Program-made: the position numbers and the translations under genes
The notes under the pieces: generated by a model
The model's input: the letters and a program-made list of their open reading frames with translations, nothing else
Told to the model about the DNA's origin: nothing
Database searches by the model: none
NCBI GenBank assembly: GCA_964604875.1
Contig: CAZSAC010000027.1
Location: 1-21,896 of the forward strand
Origin: JAVVSR01 sp964604875
GTDB taxonomy: Bacteria; Bacillota; Clostridia; Christensenellales; CAG-917
Reading direction: 5' to 3'
Length of the DNA: 21,896 nt
In this document: piece by piece, positions 1 to 7,444 of the stretch
Numbering within the stretch: position 1 is the stretch's first letter
Layout of the letters: each line of letters starts with the position of its first letter

Positions 1-2
1 TA

Positions 3-221
3 AGCTCCAAACAATATCAAAAGCGTATGGACGCCCTTAATTGCTTTAAATCACAATTTCCGATTGAAAACGATGTCAACGGAGAATGGAAGGCAATGAA
101 ACTATATTTTAAATTTAGAAGTGTAAAAAACGGCGCGCGCAAATTATCTAAAAACGGAGACGCTTTCCGAGTTTTGGGACGGGTTCATTCACATTGCGCC
201 CCGGAAGCAGAAAACTTATAA
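3..221 (+). CDS. unassigned partial ORF entering from the left edge
   Basis: The frame is open from the window edge (position 3) to a TAA at 219-221, about 72 codons, with an internal ATG at 27. I recognise no domain. The product is basic and soluble-looking, without membrane segments. The stop lies 10 bases before the gtrA start, and the gtrA ribosome-binding site follows it directly, which fits the last gene of an operon. The codon pattern is not convincing, and the tail near the stop (HSHCAPEAENL) does not resemble a conserved C-terminus. It may be the 3' end of a real upstream gene or chance open frame. Confidence 0.25.
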   Translation, partial: SSKQYQKRMDALNCFKSQFPIENDVNGEWKAMKLYFKFRSVKNGARKLSKNGDAFRVLGRVHSHCAPEAENL

Positions 222-231
222 AAGGGAGATT

Positions 232-837
232 ATGATGCAAACAACAGACTATCAACAAAAACTTGACGAGGCGATAATGCCTGAAGGGAAAAATCAATTC
301 AGCTTAGCTTCAGCCAAAGACGCTAAAGAATACCAAGAAGCATTGGATAATTGCGTTAAACCAGCCGAAAAAACCAACGACGAAGTTCGTGAAACAAAAA
401 TTCAGGCTTTAAAATACCTGCTTTGTACCGCAAGCGCCGGGGCAATTCAATTTATATCTTTCACCATTATGGTGTTTGCATTTAAAAACTTGGATTGGGG
501 TAAAATAAATTTTATCACGCAAATGGACATGACGCTTTTTGTGGCAACTACGGTTGCCTTGGCGTTATCTGTTTTATGGAACTTTACCTTAAACAGAAAA
601 TTTACCTTTAAATCGGCAAAGAACGTGCCTGTAGCAATGGCTCTGGCATTTTTGTTTTATGTTCCGTTTTATCCTTTCCAAACGTGGTATGTTCACGCCG
701 TATCAATCTCTTTGGGAAATGGCGAGGGAGCAAAGCTTTTGGCGGAAGCGACAGTTATGCTTATAAACGGAGTTTTGGAATTCTGTTGGCAAAAATTCTT
801 TATATATAGAAACGATACAAATACAGCGGTAAAATAG
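232..837 (+). CDS. GtrA-family membrane protein
   Basis: A 201-residue protein with a soluble, charged N-terminal extension (residues 1-58) and four predicted membrane segments at about 60-83, 99-117, 130-147 and 165-185. The family signature is clear: NFTLNRKFTF at 117-126 after the second segment, and WQKFFIYR at 186-193 at the C-terminus. GtrA-like proteins are thought to take part in moving or flipping polyprenyl-linked sugars across the membrane during cell-surface polysaccharide synthesis; the exact substrate cannot be read from sequence. The extension is longer than in typical members of about 130-150 residues. The start is set by a GGGAG ribosome-binding site at 223-227; two ATG codons in tandem (232 and 235) are both usable. 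Family assignment is firm, substrate unknown. Confidence 0.85.
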   Translation: MMQTTDYQQKLDEAIMPEGKNQFSLASAKDAKEYQEALDNCVKPAEKTNDEVRETKIQALKYLLCTASAGAIQFISFTIMVFAFKNLDWGKINFITQMDMTLFVATTVALALSVLWNFTLNRKFTFKSAKNVPVAMALAFLFYVPFYPFQTWYVHAVSISLGNGEGAKLLAEATVMLINGVLEFCWQKFFIYRNDTNTAVK

Positions 838-862
838 TTTGCTATAACAAGCTATTTTATTT
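831..862 (+). terminator. AT-rich hairpin overlapping the gtrA stop
   Basis: AAAATAGTTTG (831-841) pairs with CAAGCTATTTT (848-858), with one G-U pair and a six-base loop, followed by ATTT. The stem is AT-rich, so termination is probably weak; it overlaps the gtrA stop codon and immediately precedes the tRNA promoter. Confidence 0.45.
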
Positions 863-889
863 GACAAAAAAGTTAAGTTGACCTATAAT
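861..889 (+). promoter_or_regulatory. consensus sigma-A promoter for tRNA-Arg(ACG)
   Basis: TTGACA at 861-866 and TATAAT at 884-889 with a 17-base spacer, a perfect housekeeping promoter 21 bases before the mature tRNA 5' end. Confidence 0.92.
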
Positions 890-910
890 AACACTTGCTT
901 TTAAGATAAT

Positions 911-987
911 GTACCTTTAGCTCAGCTGGATAGAGCGTTTGGCTACGGACCAAAAGGCCAGGGGTTCGAATCCCTTAAGGTACGCCA
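911..987 (+). tRNA. tRNA-Arg (anticodon ACG)
   Basis: A full cloverleaf can be drawn. The acceptor GTACCTT (911-917) pairs with AAGGTAC (977-983). The D stem is GCTC/GAGC (920-923/933-936). The anticodon stem is TTTGG/CCAAA (938-942/950-954), with loop CTACGGA placing ACG at 945-947. The variable loop has five bases, and the T stem AGGGG/CCCTT carries loop TTCGAAT. Discriminator G984 and a gene-encoded CCA (985-987) are present. ACG is normally deaminated to ICG and reads CGU, CGC and CGA codons for arginine. It has a private promoter and terminator. Confidence 0.97.
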
Positions 988-993
988 CAAAAA

Positions 994-1025
994 CCTAACC
1001 GAAATAAACGGTTAGGCTTTTTGTT
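994..1025 (+). terminator. intrinsic terminator of tRNA-Arg(ACG)
   Basis: CCTAACCG (994-1001), a seven-base loop, CGGTTAGG (1009-1016), then CTTTTTGTT. It lies six bases after the tRNA CCA end. Confidence 0.9.
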
Positions 1026-1169
1026 ATATAAAGAAGGTGGGATTCGAACGGACGGAGGAAATCAGGGGTGTCGGTGACACAAGAATAAAACAATATAATC
1101 GATAAAGTAGAGTGAGTACATCAAAGTACTATGTTTAGATATACTAAAACGACAAAAATTTAGGCGCGC
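1026..1169. other. intergenic spacer, no gene seen
   Basis: No coding frame or complete RNA gene is recognisable here. It contains a short hairpin (GTGTC-GGT-GACAC, 1068-1080) and a stretch at 1033-1049 that on the minus strand reads like a tRNA T-loop and following bases (GTTCGAATCCC), but without a matching T stem or acceptor. Confidence 0.5.
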
Positions 1170-1208
1170 AAAACAATCCCTTAGCTCTTAAGAGAAAGGG
1201 ATTGTTTT
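1170..1208 (-). terminator. intrinsic terminator of the antiporter gene
   Basis: A 13-base perfect stem, 1170-1182 pairing with 1196-1208 (AAAACAATCCCTT and its complement), whose loop itself contains the palindrome CTCTTAAGAG. Read on the minus strand it ends in GTTTTG, about 20 bases after the antiporter stop. The symmetric T and A tracts mean it could also act on + strand transcripts. Confidence 0.75.
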
Positions 1209-1227
1209 AGTACAAGGTGAGGAAGAA

Positions 1228-2526
1228 TTAATGCCAAAAAGCCCAAATCAACGCATAGCCGGAAAGGACGGCAACCAAAGTGAAGGGTAGCCCGATTTTC
1301 ATAAAGGTCAGGGTTTTGACTTCATAGCCTTGTTTGCGCAAAATGCCGATGGCGGTGATATTGGCGGAGGCGCCGATAGGGGTAATATTTCCGCCCAAGG
1401 TTGCGCCGATTAAAAGCCCGAAATATAAGATATATGGTTGAACGCCAAGGTCGGCGGCAAGCAGAGTTGTAACGGGGAGCATTGTCATAACGTATGGAAT
1501 ATTGTCTATAAAAGCCGAGATAATGACAGACGCAAAAACAATGACGGTGTAGATAATAAACAGATTGCCTCCTCCGACATTGGAAATTGCTTTAGCCAGC
1601 ATTGTGATAACGCCCGCTTCATTTAAGCCGTATATAATGATAAACAAGCTGAAAAGAAGCAATAAAGTATCCAAATCGATACCCTTAAGTGTTTGTTTGA
1701 TTGCGTCGGGTTTTTTATCCATTATGCAACGGTATATTATGCCGACGACTGCAAGAATAACGCAAATCAAGCCGTTGGTGTAATCGGGTTTTTCAAAGAA
1801 GGATACAATAATCAGCAAGGTGACCATCAAAAGCATAAGGATTGTGGGGAAATAATCCGTAACCTGTGTAATCGCGTCGATTTTAAGTTTTCGTTTATCC
1901 TTTCGGAAAACGAAAAACAGAGTCAGCGCCGAAAGCACCGCTCCAATTTCAACAACCCAGAAAATGCCCGCGTAGCCTCTGCCGTCAACGTTCATATAGA
2001 AAAAGTCGGCAAACGACATATTGGCTTCTTGTCCAAGGATGATAGAAGTCGTATCGCCCACCAAGGTTGCCGCGCCTTGCAGGTTAGAGGACACGGCTAT
2101 GGCAATCAGGGGCAACACGGGGTTTATTTCCTGTTTTTTGCAGACAGCCAAGGCAACGGGCGCAATCATAAGCACAGTCGCCACGTTGTCAACAAACGCC
2201 GATATAAGCCCTGCAAAAAATGATAGCAAAACAATCGCCCACATCGCGTTAGGTGATTTGCTCACCAAAATGTCAGCCAGCTTTTCGGGCATACGCGACT
2301 CTGAAAACAAAACCACAAGTCCCATAGTGCCGCCAATCATCAGCAGAACGTTTAAACCGCTTGCGCCGATGGCCTGGGTAAATATTTCGCCGAAGCCAAT
2401 TTTCAAAAGCACAACAAAAACGATGGCTGATAAAAGTGCGATATAGGCGCGATATTTGGGGAAAACAAGTAAAAGGATATAAGTGATACAAAAAATTGTG
2501 ATAACAGAAATAGTTATCATGTCCAT
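1228..2526 (-). CDS. NhaD/ArsB-type ion antiporter (SLC13/CitMHS-like superfamily)
   Basis: A 432-residue integral membrane protein with about 11-12 hydrophobic segments arranged as two repeats. The repeats carry the paired signatures of the ion transporter superfamily: SAFVDNVATVLMIAP followed by SSNLQGAATLVGDTTS in the first half, and SAFIDNIPYVMTMLP followed by GATLGGNITPIGASANI in the second. These conserved Asp/Asn hairpin motifs form the ion pathway in NhaD-type Na+/H+ antiporters and ArsB-like permeases. The substrate is therefore probably Na+, H+ or a small oxyanion; sequence alone does not decide. I chose the ATG at 2524-2526 rather than an in-frame one 18 codons upstream because GGAGGT sits seven bases before it and the extension is not hydrophobic. 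No ars genes are nearby, which favours the Na+/H+ role. It is monocistronic, with its own promoter and terminator. Confidence 0.85.
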   Translation of the reverse strand: MDMITISVITIFCITYILLLVFPKYRAYIALLSAIVFVVLLKIGFGEIFTQAIGASGLNVLLMIGGTMGLVVLFSESRMPEKLADILVSKSPNAMWAIVLLSFFAGLISAFVDNVATVLMIAPVALAVCKKQEINPVLPLIAIAVSSNLQGAATLVGDTTSIILGQEANMSFADFFYMNVDGRGYAGIFWVVEIGAVLSALTLFFVFRKDKRKLKIDAITQVTDYFPTILMLLMVTLLIIVSFFEKPDYTNGLICVILAVVGIIYRCIMDKKPDAIKQTLKGIDLDTLLLLFSLFIIIYGLNEAGVITMLAKAISNVGGGNLFIIYTVIVFASVIISAFIDNIPYVMTMLPVTTLLAADLGVQPYILYFGLLIGATLGGNITPIGASANITAIGILRKQGYEVKTLTFMKIGLPFTLVAVLSGYALIWAFWH

Positions 2527-2544
2527 AAAAGAATACCTCCGTAT

Positions 2545-2565
2545 ATAGGACGTATACCGTCCTAT
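2545..2565 (-). promoter_or_regulatory. perfect inverted repeat in the antiporter leader
   Basis: ATAGGACG (2545-2552), spacer TATAC, CGTCCTAT (2558-2565): an 8-base perfect dyad between the promoter (2608-2636) and the ribosome-binding site. It could be a repressor operator in the transcribed leader or an mRNA hairpin just before the Shine-Dalgarno site. Confidence 0.5.
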
Positions 2566-2607
2566 GACAGACTCCACCACATACGATGAGGTTAGAATGT
2601 TAGTTCC

Positions 2608-2636
2608 ATTATATGACCGCGCTAAATCTTTGTCAA
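2608..2636 (-). promoter_or_regulatory. consensus sigma-A promoter of the antiporter
   Basis: On the minus strand TTGACA (2631-2636), a 17-base spacer and TATAAT (2608-2613): an exact match to the housekeeping consensus, giving a leader of about 75 bases that contains the 2545-2565 dyad. Confidence 0.92.
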
Positions 2637-2660
2637 CAAACTTAAGATAATCAAAACAAG

Positions 2661-2685
2661 AAAAAAACCGCAGAAACTGCGGTTT
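2661..2685 (-). terminator. intrinsic terminator of the symporter operon
   Basis: AAACCGCAG (2665-2673), loop AAA, CTGCGGTTT (2677-2685); on the minus strand the stem is followed by a run of T. It lies 32 bases after the symporter stop. Confidence 0.9.
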
Positions 2686-2716
2686 AGTTTTTTATTGATT
2701 AAGAGTTTTTGATTGA

Positions 2717-4456
2717 CTATTCAATAACAGAGGCTGCAACTTCTTGTTCAAGTTCTTTTTCAAGCGCAGCTGTTTCGGCAAGGGCGGCGGCTTCAATATC
2801 AGCGTCGGATAGACCGCCTTTTTCGATTGCGCGACGTTTTAGTTCCTCAATAATATCCTTGTGGCGTTTCTCGGTTAGGTCGTAGAAGAAAATCGGAATT
2901 GTGCTTACAATGGTTGCTATTGCACCGAATATTACCGTTATATTCACCAACGGAATCCTAAACTGGTCAACATACATTATGTTCCAGTCGGACGTAAAGC
3001 CCATAGCCATATAAATTGCGGGAAGGATTAAGCCCGTCAGCGCCAAAATCGGTGTTTGTAGCATACCAAAGATACCTGCAAGCCCTTCCATACGTTCGCC
3101 TGTTCTATATTGAATGTCGTCCCAAATATCTGCGCCCATAGCTTGAGTGCTTATAGAAGAGGGCATCATAATTATTTGAGAGACGTAGTTGAAGATAATA
3201 AACATCAGCGAGCTTCCCCAAAGCAATGAGAAATAAGTGCCGATTGTAAGGGCAAGCGTGGCGAGTTTTGCAACGATAACAAGTTTCTTTTTCCCAAATT
3301 TTTTAATTAACCAAGGCGCAAGGAGAAGACCGGGAACGCAAGCGGTGCCGATAATCCCAAAATAAATACCCAGCCAGCCGGAATCGCGTGAGATATATAC
3401 AAAAATGATGTTGTTTAATAAAAGCGCGCCTCCGAACAACGAGCCAGCCGCATTTGAAAGGTTTAGCATAAGGTAGTTCTTGTTTTTCAATATTTCTCCG
3501 GCGCCCGAGAAAAAGTCTACTTTGACTTTATGCGTTTTCTCAACGATGACACGTTCCTTAACGCCGAAAGCCAAAACCAAAGTCATCGCCGATAGGATAA
3601 CTAAAAATATCGGGAAGATAATTTTATAAGAAGACTTGCTTTCAAGACCTCCGCTGAGTCCTACCAAAATCGGCAATAGTATACCGACTATCGAGGGGAA
3701 TAGCGAGTAGACAAATGCGCCTATTGACATAATTTTGGCGCGCTCTTCGGTTGAGGGAGAAACAATATTTTGGATATTTCCTGTTTGCTGAGAAAATGAA
3801 TTAAATATATTAAATACGCTAAACAACAAATTTAAAATCCAAAAACGTTGCGTAATGTGCCATTGCTCTATTGGGAGATATATTATTAAAGCCAAAACAA
3901 GCAAGGCGGGAATACAACCGGCAATAACCCAAGGACGGAATTTTCCGAAACGAGTGCTTAATTTTTTGTATACAAATATGCGATAGAAAACGTTTAATCC
4001 GCTTGTCAATAAAATCGTGCCGATAATTTGCGGAACGGCAGGCATCGGAATAAAATCGAAAATACTCAACGTCGACGGTACAAACATAAGCGCAAACCCT
4101 GCCACAACAAAGAAAGCGCAAATCGAATATACAAACTTTGCGGTGCGTTTGGGCAAATCGCCAAAGTTATCCGTAATAAGCATATTGATTGGGTTCATCA
4201 AATAGCTCAAGGGAATATTTAGCACGGCGAGAACCGCCAAATACGACATTGGGATTTCATAGATATTTCCAATCAAAAAACAGCTTGCGGCAAAGCAGAT
4301 ATAGCCAAGCACAACGTTTAGACCGTTACAGCCGCCAACGCCGATGATTAAGTTGGTGAATTCCTTATAGTTTAAATATTCACCCTCTTTGGGGGATTTC
4401 CAATAGGTTTTGACTTCATGCAATATATTTTTAAAAAGGCCAATAAGTTTTTTCAT
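2717..4456 (-). CDS. GPH-family (MelB-type) sugar:cation symporter
   Basis: A 579-residue protein with 12 membrane segments and the hallmarks of the glycoside-pentoside-hexuronide:cation symporter family. These include the cytoplasmic motif ADIWDDIQYRTGERMEG late in the protein, and the C-terminal YDLTEKRHKDIIEEL amphipathic stretch. The family moves a sugar together with Na+ or H+. A charged tail of about 45 residues rich in Ala and Glu follows, longer than in MelB (about 470 residues). The start is fixed by AAGGAGG seven bases upstream; its ATG overlaps the preceding LRR gene's stop by one base (TAATG), so the two are translationally coupled. Proximity to L-fucose isomerase suggests a fucose, arabinose or related substrate, but this is inference. 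Confidence 0.85.
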   Translation of the reverse strand: MKKLIGLFKNILHEVKTYWKSPKEGEYLNYKEFTNLIIGVGGCNGLNVVLGYICFAASCFLIGNIYEIPMSYLAVLAVLNIPLSYLMNPINMLITDNFGDLPKRTAKFVYSICAFFVVAGFALMFVPSTLSIFDFIPMPAVPQIIGTILLTSGLNVFYRIFVYKKLSTRFGKFRPWVIAGCIPALLVLALIIYLPIEQWHITQRFWILNLLFSVFNIFNSFSQQTGNIQNIVSPSTEERAKIMSIGAFVYSLFPSIVGILLPILVGLSGGLESKSSYKIIFPIFLVILSAMTLVLAFGVKERVIVEKTHKVKVDFFSGAGEILKNKNYLMLNLSNAAGSLFGGALLLNNIIFVYISRDSGWLGIYFGIIGTACVPGLLLAPWLIKKFGKKKLVIVAKLATLALTIGTYFSLLWGSSLMFIIFNYVSQIIMMPSSISTQAMGADIWDDIQYRTGERMEGLAGIFGMLQTPILALTGLILPAIYMAMGFTSDWNIMYVDQFRIPLVNITVIFGAIATIVSTIPIFFYDLTEKRHKDIIEELKRRAIEKGGLSDADIEAAALAETAALEKELEQEVAASVIE

Positions 4457-5367
4457 TAGTTTGCCTCCTTAAAAATGATTTCGTAAGGGGTGGAGAAGAT
4501 GGATTTTTTTGCAATATTCCAACCCTTGCCCAATTCAACGTCTTTTTCAAAGGTTGCTTGAGGAAGGGATATATTTAGCTTTGTAACCGACTGGCAAGTG
4601 AAAAACGCATATTTTCCAATAGACTTAACCGAAGCGGGAATTGTAATTTCCGGCCCTATCCAACCGCAATAAGAAAAGGCGTCTTCCCCGATTACTTCTA
4701 AGCCGTCGGGTAAATTTATACTTATCGGAGTATCCGATTCAACTTTAGAAAGCTTGCCTCTAAAGGAGCTTTGGAAAGCGCGCGCGCCGATAGTTTTTAG
4801 ATTGAGGCTAAACTCGATTTTTTCTAGGTAGGAACACTTATAAAAGGCTTGGTCGCCGATATTTGTAACCGTGTCCGGCATAATGTAAGAGCTGTATGAC
4901 TCTATTACAAGCTGTAAGCCCGAAACATTTTTAGCTACGCCACGGCTGTTGGGATAGGATACGATAGTGGTTAAATCTTTGGTGTATAAAACGCCGTCAA
5001 CTGCGGTATAGTTGGGGTTTTCCTCGCTCACGGTAAACTTTTCCAAATTGCGGATATTTGTAAATGCCCACGGAGAGATAGACGTAACAAGCTTTCCAAT
5101 ATGTATTGAAGTTAAGTTTTCGTCGTTTGCCAAAGAAAAATCAGCCAAAGTTGTGATAGGTTTTGTGGTATCGCCGTCCACATAATCGGGAATGTCCAAA
5201 TGCAGTTTTCCGTCCTTGACGTCGGACGCGCGCGACATATATTTGGAAAGAGCGTACCCGCCCGATACTTCTTCAAAGTCGAATTCGACTCGTCTAAATT
5301 GCAAATAGGCAACCACCATAGATAGCCCAAGAGCAATCACGATAAAACAAATAATAAATTTTTTCAT
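4456..5367 (-). CDS. membrane-anchored BspA-type leucine-rich-repeat protein
   Basis: A 303-residue protein. Residues 1-25 form a short positive start and one hydrophobic segment without a lipobox cysteine, so it is probably an uncleaved N-terminal anchor or a signal peptide, with the rest outside the cell. From about residue 70 there are irregular BspA-type (LRR_5) repeats of the form 'L..I.(I/L)p..V..IG..AF..C..L', for example around TVTNIGDQAFYKCSYLEKI, LKTIGARAFQSS, LEVIGEDAFSYCG and VKSIGKYAFFTC. Such repeats mediate binding to host or matrix proteins, or simply serve as surface scaffolds. The start has a GGTGG ribosome-binding site. It is the first gene of a two-gene unit with the symporter. 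Confidence 0.8.
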   Translation of the reverse strand: MKKFIICFIVIALGLSMVVAYLQFRRVEFDFEEVSGGYALSKYMSRASDVKDGKLHLDIPDYVDGDTTKPITTLADFSLANDENLTSIHIGKLVTSISPWAFTNIRNLEKFTVSEENPNYTAVDGVLYTKDLTTIVSYPNSRGVAKNVSGLQLVIESYSSYIMPDTVTNIGDQAFYKCSYLEKIEFSLNLKTIGARAFQSSFRGKLSKVESDTPISINLPDGLEVIGEDAFSYCGWIGPEITIPASVKSIGKYAFFTCQSVTKLNISLPQATFEKDVELGKGWNIAKKSIFSTPYEIIFKEAN

Positions 5368-5395
5368 CTTCCACCTTATATCATATAATATAGCA

Positions 5396-5425
5396 ATTCT
5401 AGCATTAATATTGCAATCTCGTCAA
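5396..5425 (-). promoter_or_regulatory. probable promoter of the LRR-symporter operon
   Basis: On the minus strand TTGACG (5420-5425), an 18-base spacer and TAGAAT (5396-5401), located between the fucI terminator and the LRR start. One mismatch in each box and a slightly long spacer. Confidence 0.55.
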
Positions 5426-5439
5426 CCCTTTTTTTTAAC

Positions 5440-5472
5440 AAAAAAAGTGCCCTTTTTCAAATAAAGGGCACT
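5440..5472 (-). terminator. intrinsic terminator of fucI
   Basis: AGTGCCCTTT (5446-5455), seven-base loop, AAAGGGCACT (5463-5472), followed on the minus strand by seven T. It begins eight bases past the fucI stop and separates fucI from the LRR-symporter unit. Confidence 0.9.
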
Positions 5473-5480
5473 ATAAAAAA

Positions 5481-7277
5481 CTATCTTATTGTGCGGAAAA
5501 GAGGGCCGAAAGTCTTGCAAGCGCGATAGTCTTGACCTTCCTTATCCATACCAAAAGCATTCCATACGGCAGGGCGGAAAATCTTTTCTTCAGAAACGTT
5601 GTGCATACATACGGGTATACGGAGAATACTGCACAGCGTAATTAAGTCTGCGCCGATATGCCCGTGGGAAATTGCGCCGTGATTGGCGCCCCAGTTGTTC
5701 ATAACGTCGTAGGCTGAGGTGAACGCGCCTTTTCCTGTGATAATAGGAGTAAACCAAGTGCACGGCCAAGTGTAATCGGTGCGTTTCCAAAGTTTATCCG
5801 AAACCTCCGTTGGCAACGCAACCGTATAGCCTTCGCAAATCTGCATAACGGGACCTAATCCCTTGACGATATTCAAACGCATCATAGTGGCTGGCATTTC
5901 CGCCTTGGTTTCAAACCTTGAGGAATAACCTCCGCCTCGGAAATAGCCTAAGTCGGCAAAGCACCACTCGGTTGCTTTTAAACAAGCGTCTATGTCCGCC
6001 TTTTTCATATCCCAAAAAGGCTTTACCGCGCTTTGTCCGTTATCCTTTGATTCTCCCGAAAAATCAAGGCAGGACGCGCCTGAATTTATAAGATGCAAAA
6101 AGCCGTCGGCTTTTGCCGCGTATCCTTCTAGGGTGTAGCCGGTCGCCTTTTTAACAGCGGCTTGACTCCAATATGTTCTAACATCGGAAAACATTTGCGC
6201 TTTACCCGTCAAAAGCTTTCCAAACAGCATACTGGTTGCGTTTAGAGTATCGTTTTCTGTTGCCAAAACATAGGGCTCGCGCGCGCCGTTCCAATCAAAT
6301 GAGCTGTTTAGCAAAGCCTCGGGATAGTCGCAGTTGGGATAGAAATCCGTCCATTGACGCTGACCTTGGAACCCGCCGACAATGGCGTTGTGACCGACGG
6401 CTTCTTCCTCTGCGCCCTTGGGCAAATTGGAATTTCCATTAAATAAATCTTTGATTATGCACATCATTTTGACGACAAACTCAAGCTGTTCTTCCTTTTG
6501 CTCGGGGGTAGCCTGCAAGGACGGCGGATTTTTATCCATACCGATTTTGCAATATTGCTTTGTCCAAGCGAGGGCTTTTTCATACTCGGCTTTATCATAA
6601 ACTCCGTTTGTCATTCGACGGATAATTTCCACTTCGTCGACGCTTTCTACGCGCATACCTAAATATTCCTCAAAGAAGTTGACGTCGATGATTGAGCCCG
6701 CAATTCCCATACAGATAGAACCAATTTGCAAATAGGATTTATCCCTCATTGTGGCGGCGGCAACCGCTGCGCGGCCAAAGCGTAAAAGCTTTTCCCTTAC
6801 GTCTGCGGGGATTGAGGTGTCGTCTGCGTCCTGAACGTCCTTTCCATAGATGCCAAAGGCGGGCAAACCTTTTTGCGCGTGGGCGGCAAGGACTGCGGCA
6901 AGATATACCGCCCCCGGACGCTCCGTACCGTTAAAACCCCAAACACCTTTTATTGTCAAAGGATTCATATCCATAGTTTCACTGCCATAGCACCAACAGG
7001 GCGTGACGGTGAGAGTAATGGATACTCCCTCTTTTTTAAATTTTTCTTCGGCGGCGGCGGCCTCTGCTACCCTACCGATGGTCGTGTCGGCAACTACAAC
7101 TTTGATGTGTTCGCCGTTACTGTAAAACAAATTTTCTTCAAAAAGCTTTTTTGCCGACAGAGCCATATTCATAGTTTGGCGCTCCAATCCTTCACGGACA
7201 GCCAACACTCCCCGTCTGCCGTCAATGGTTGGACGAATGCCAATAACAGGATATTCTCCGATAATACGTTTTTCCAT
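5481..7277 (-). CDS. fucI: L-fucose isomerase (also D-arabinose isomerase activity in the family)
   Basis: A 598-residue enzyme matching FucI (E. coli protein about 591). The family converts L-fucose to L-fuculose, and often D-arabinose to D-ribulose, in the cytoplasm with Mn2+. The metal and catalytic residues are in place: Glu341 in VLATENDTLN, Asp365 in MFSDVRTYWS and His533 in NNWGANHGAISHGH, corresponding to E337, D361 and H528 of the E. coli enzyme. The conserved GGFQGQRQWTDFYPN stretch is at 301-315. I placed the start at 7275-7277 because GGAGG precedes it and the conserved FucI N-terminus begins there; an upstream in-frame start would run through the promoter. No fuculokinase or aldolase is in the window, so those steps must be encoded elsewhere. 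It has a private promoter, operator candidate and terminator. Confidence 0.95.
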   Translation of the reverse strand: MEKRIIGEYPVIGIRPTIDGRRGVLAVREGLERQTMNMALSAKKLFEENLFYSNGEHIKVVVADTTIGRVAEAAAAEEKFKKEGVSITLTVTPCWCYGSETMDMNPLTIKGVWGFNGTERPGAVYLAAVLAAHAQKGLPAFGIYGKDVQDADDTSIPADVREKLLRFGRAAVAAATMRDKSYLQIGSICMGIAGSIIDVNFFEEYLGMRVESVDEVEIIRRMTNGVYDKAEYEKALAWTKQYCKIGMDKNPPSLQATPEQKEEQLEFVVKMMCIIKDLFNGNSNLPKGAEEEAVGHNAIVGGFQGQRQWTDFYPNCDYPEALLNSSFDWNGAREPYVLATENDTLNATSMLFGKLLTGKAQMFSDVRTYWSQAAVKKATGYTLEGYAAKADGFLHLINSGASCLDFSGESKDNGQSAVKPFWDMKKADIDACLKATEWCFADLGYFRGGGYSSRFETKAEMPATMMRLNIVKGLGPVMQICEGYTVALPTEVSDKLWKRTDYTWPCTWFTPIITGKGAFTSAYDVMNNWGANHGAISHGHIGADLITLCSILRIPVCMHNVSEEKIFRPAVWNAFGMDKEGQDYRACKTFGPLFRTIR

Positions 7278-7291
7278 AAAACCTCCAAATT

Positions 7292-7301
7292 GAAACGTTT
7301 C
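7292..7301 (-). promoter_or_regulatory. palindromic operator candidate upstream of fucI
   Basis: GAAACGTTTC is a perfect 10-base palindrome with a central CG, typical of LacI-family sites. It lies just downstream of the -10 box and before the ribosome-binding site, where a bound repressor would block initiation or early elongation. It does not match the catabolite (cre) consensus well when the central CG is aligned. Confidence 0.5.
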
Positions 7302-7314
7302 GCTTATAAAAAAT

Positions 7315-7343
7315 AGTATACTCCGCCAAAAACTTTTTGTCAA
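7315..7343 (-). promoter_or_regulatory. sigma-A promoter of fucI
   Basis: On the minus strand TTGACA (7338-7343), 17-base spacer, TATACT (7315-7320). Confidence 0.88.
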
Positions 7344-7392
7344 TATAAAGACTTTTTAAAAAGCTAAAAATTCTTAAACATAGCTTGCAAAT

Positions 7393-7421
7393 TTGACACA
7401 AAAAAAGCCCCGTGTTATAAT
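7393..7421 (+). promoter_or_regulatory. consensus sigma-A promoter of the malic enzyme
   Basis: TTGACA (7393-7398), 17-base spacer, TATAAT (7416-7421): an exact match, divergent from the fucI promoter 50 bases away. The leader to the ATG is only about 17 bases and carries an AAAGGA ribosome-binding site. Confidence 0.92.
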
Positions 7422-7444
7422 GCAAGAAAAAAAGGAAATCGGCA

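Noticed and set aside
1031..1080. tRNA-like fragment on the minus strand (GTTCGAATCCC followed by ACCTTCT)
   Set aside because: Only the T loop and adjoining bases resemble a tRNA; the bases before the loop do not pair with those after it, and no acceptor, D arm or anticodon arm can be drawn. Probably chance or a very old remnant.
1693..2446. Long plus-strand open frames opposite the antiporter gene
   Set aside because: They are antisense to a well-supported membrane transporter, have no ribosome-binding site and give low-complexity, His- and Arg-rich products. Shadow frames.
7286..7305. Catabolite-responsive (cre) element at the fucI promoter
   Set aside because: With the central CG aligned, several conserved positions of the cre consensus do not match; only the generic LacI-type palindrome is supported.
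6873..7316. 147-codon plus-strand frame opposite the start of fucI
   Set aside because: Antisense to a strongly conserved enzyme; its composition mirrors the Ala-rich helix of FucI. No promoter or ribosome-binding site.
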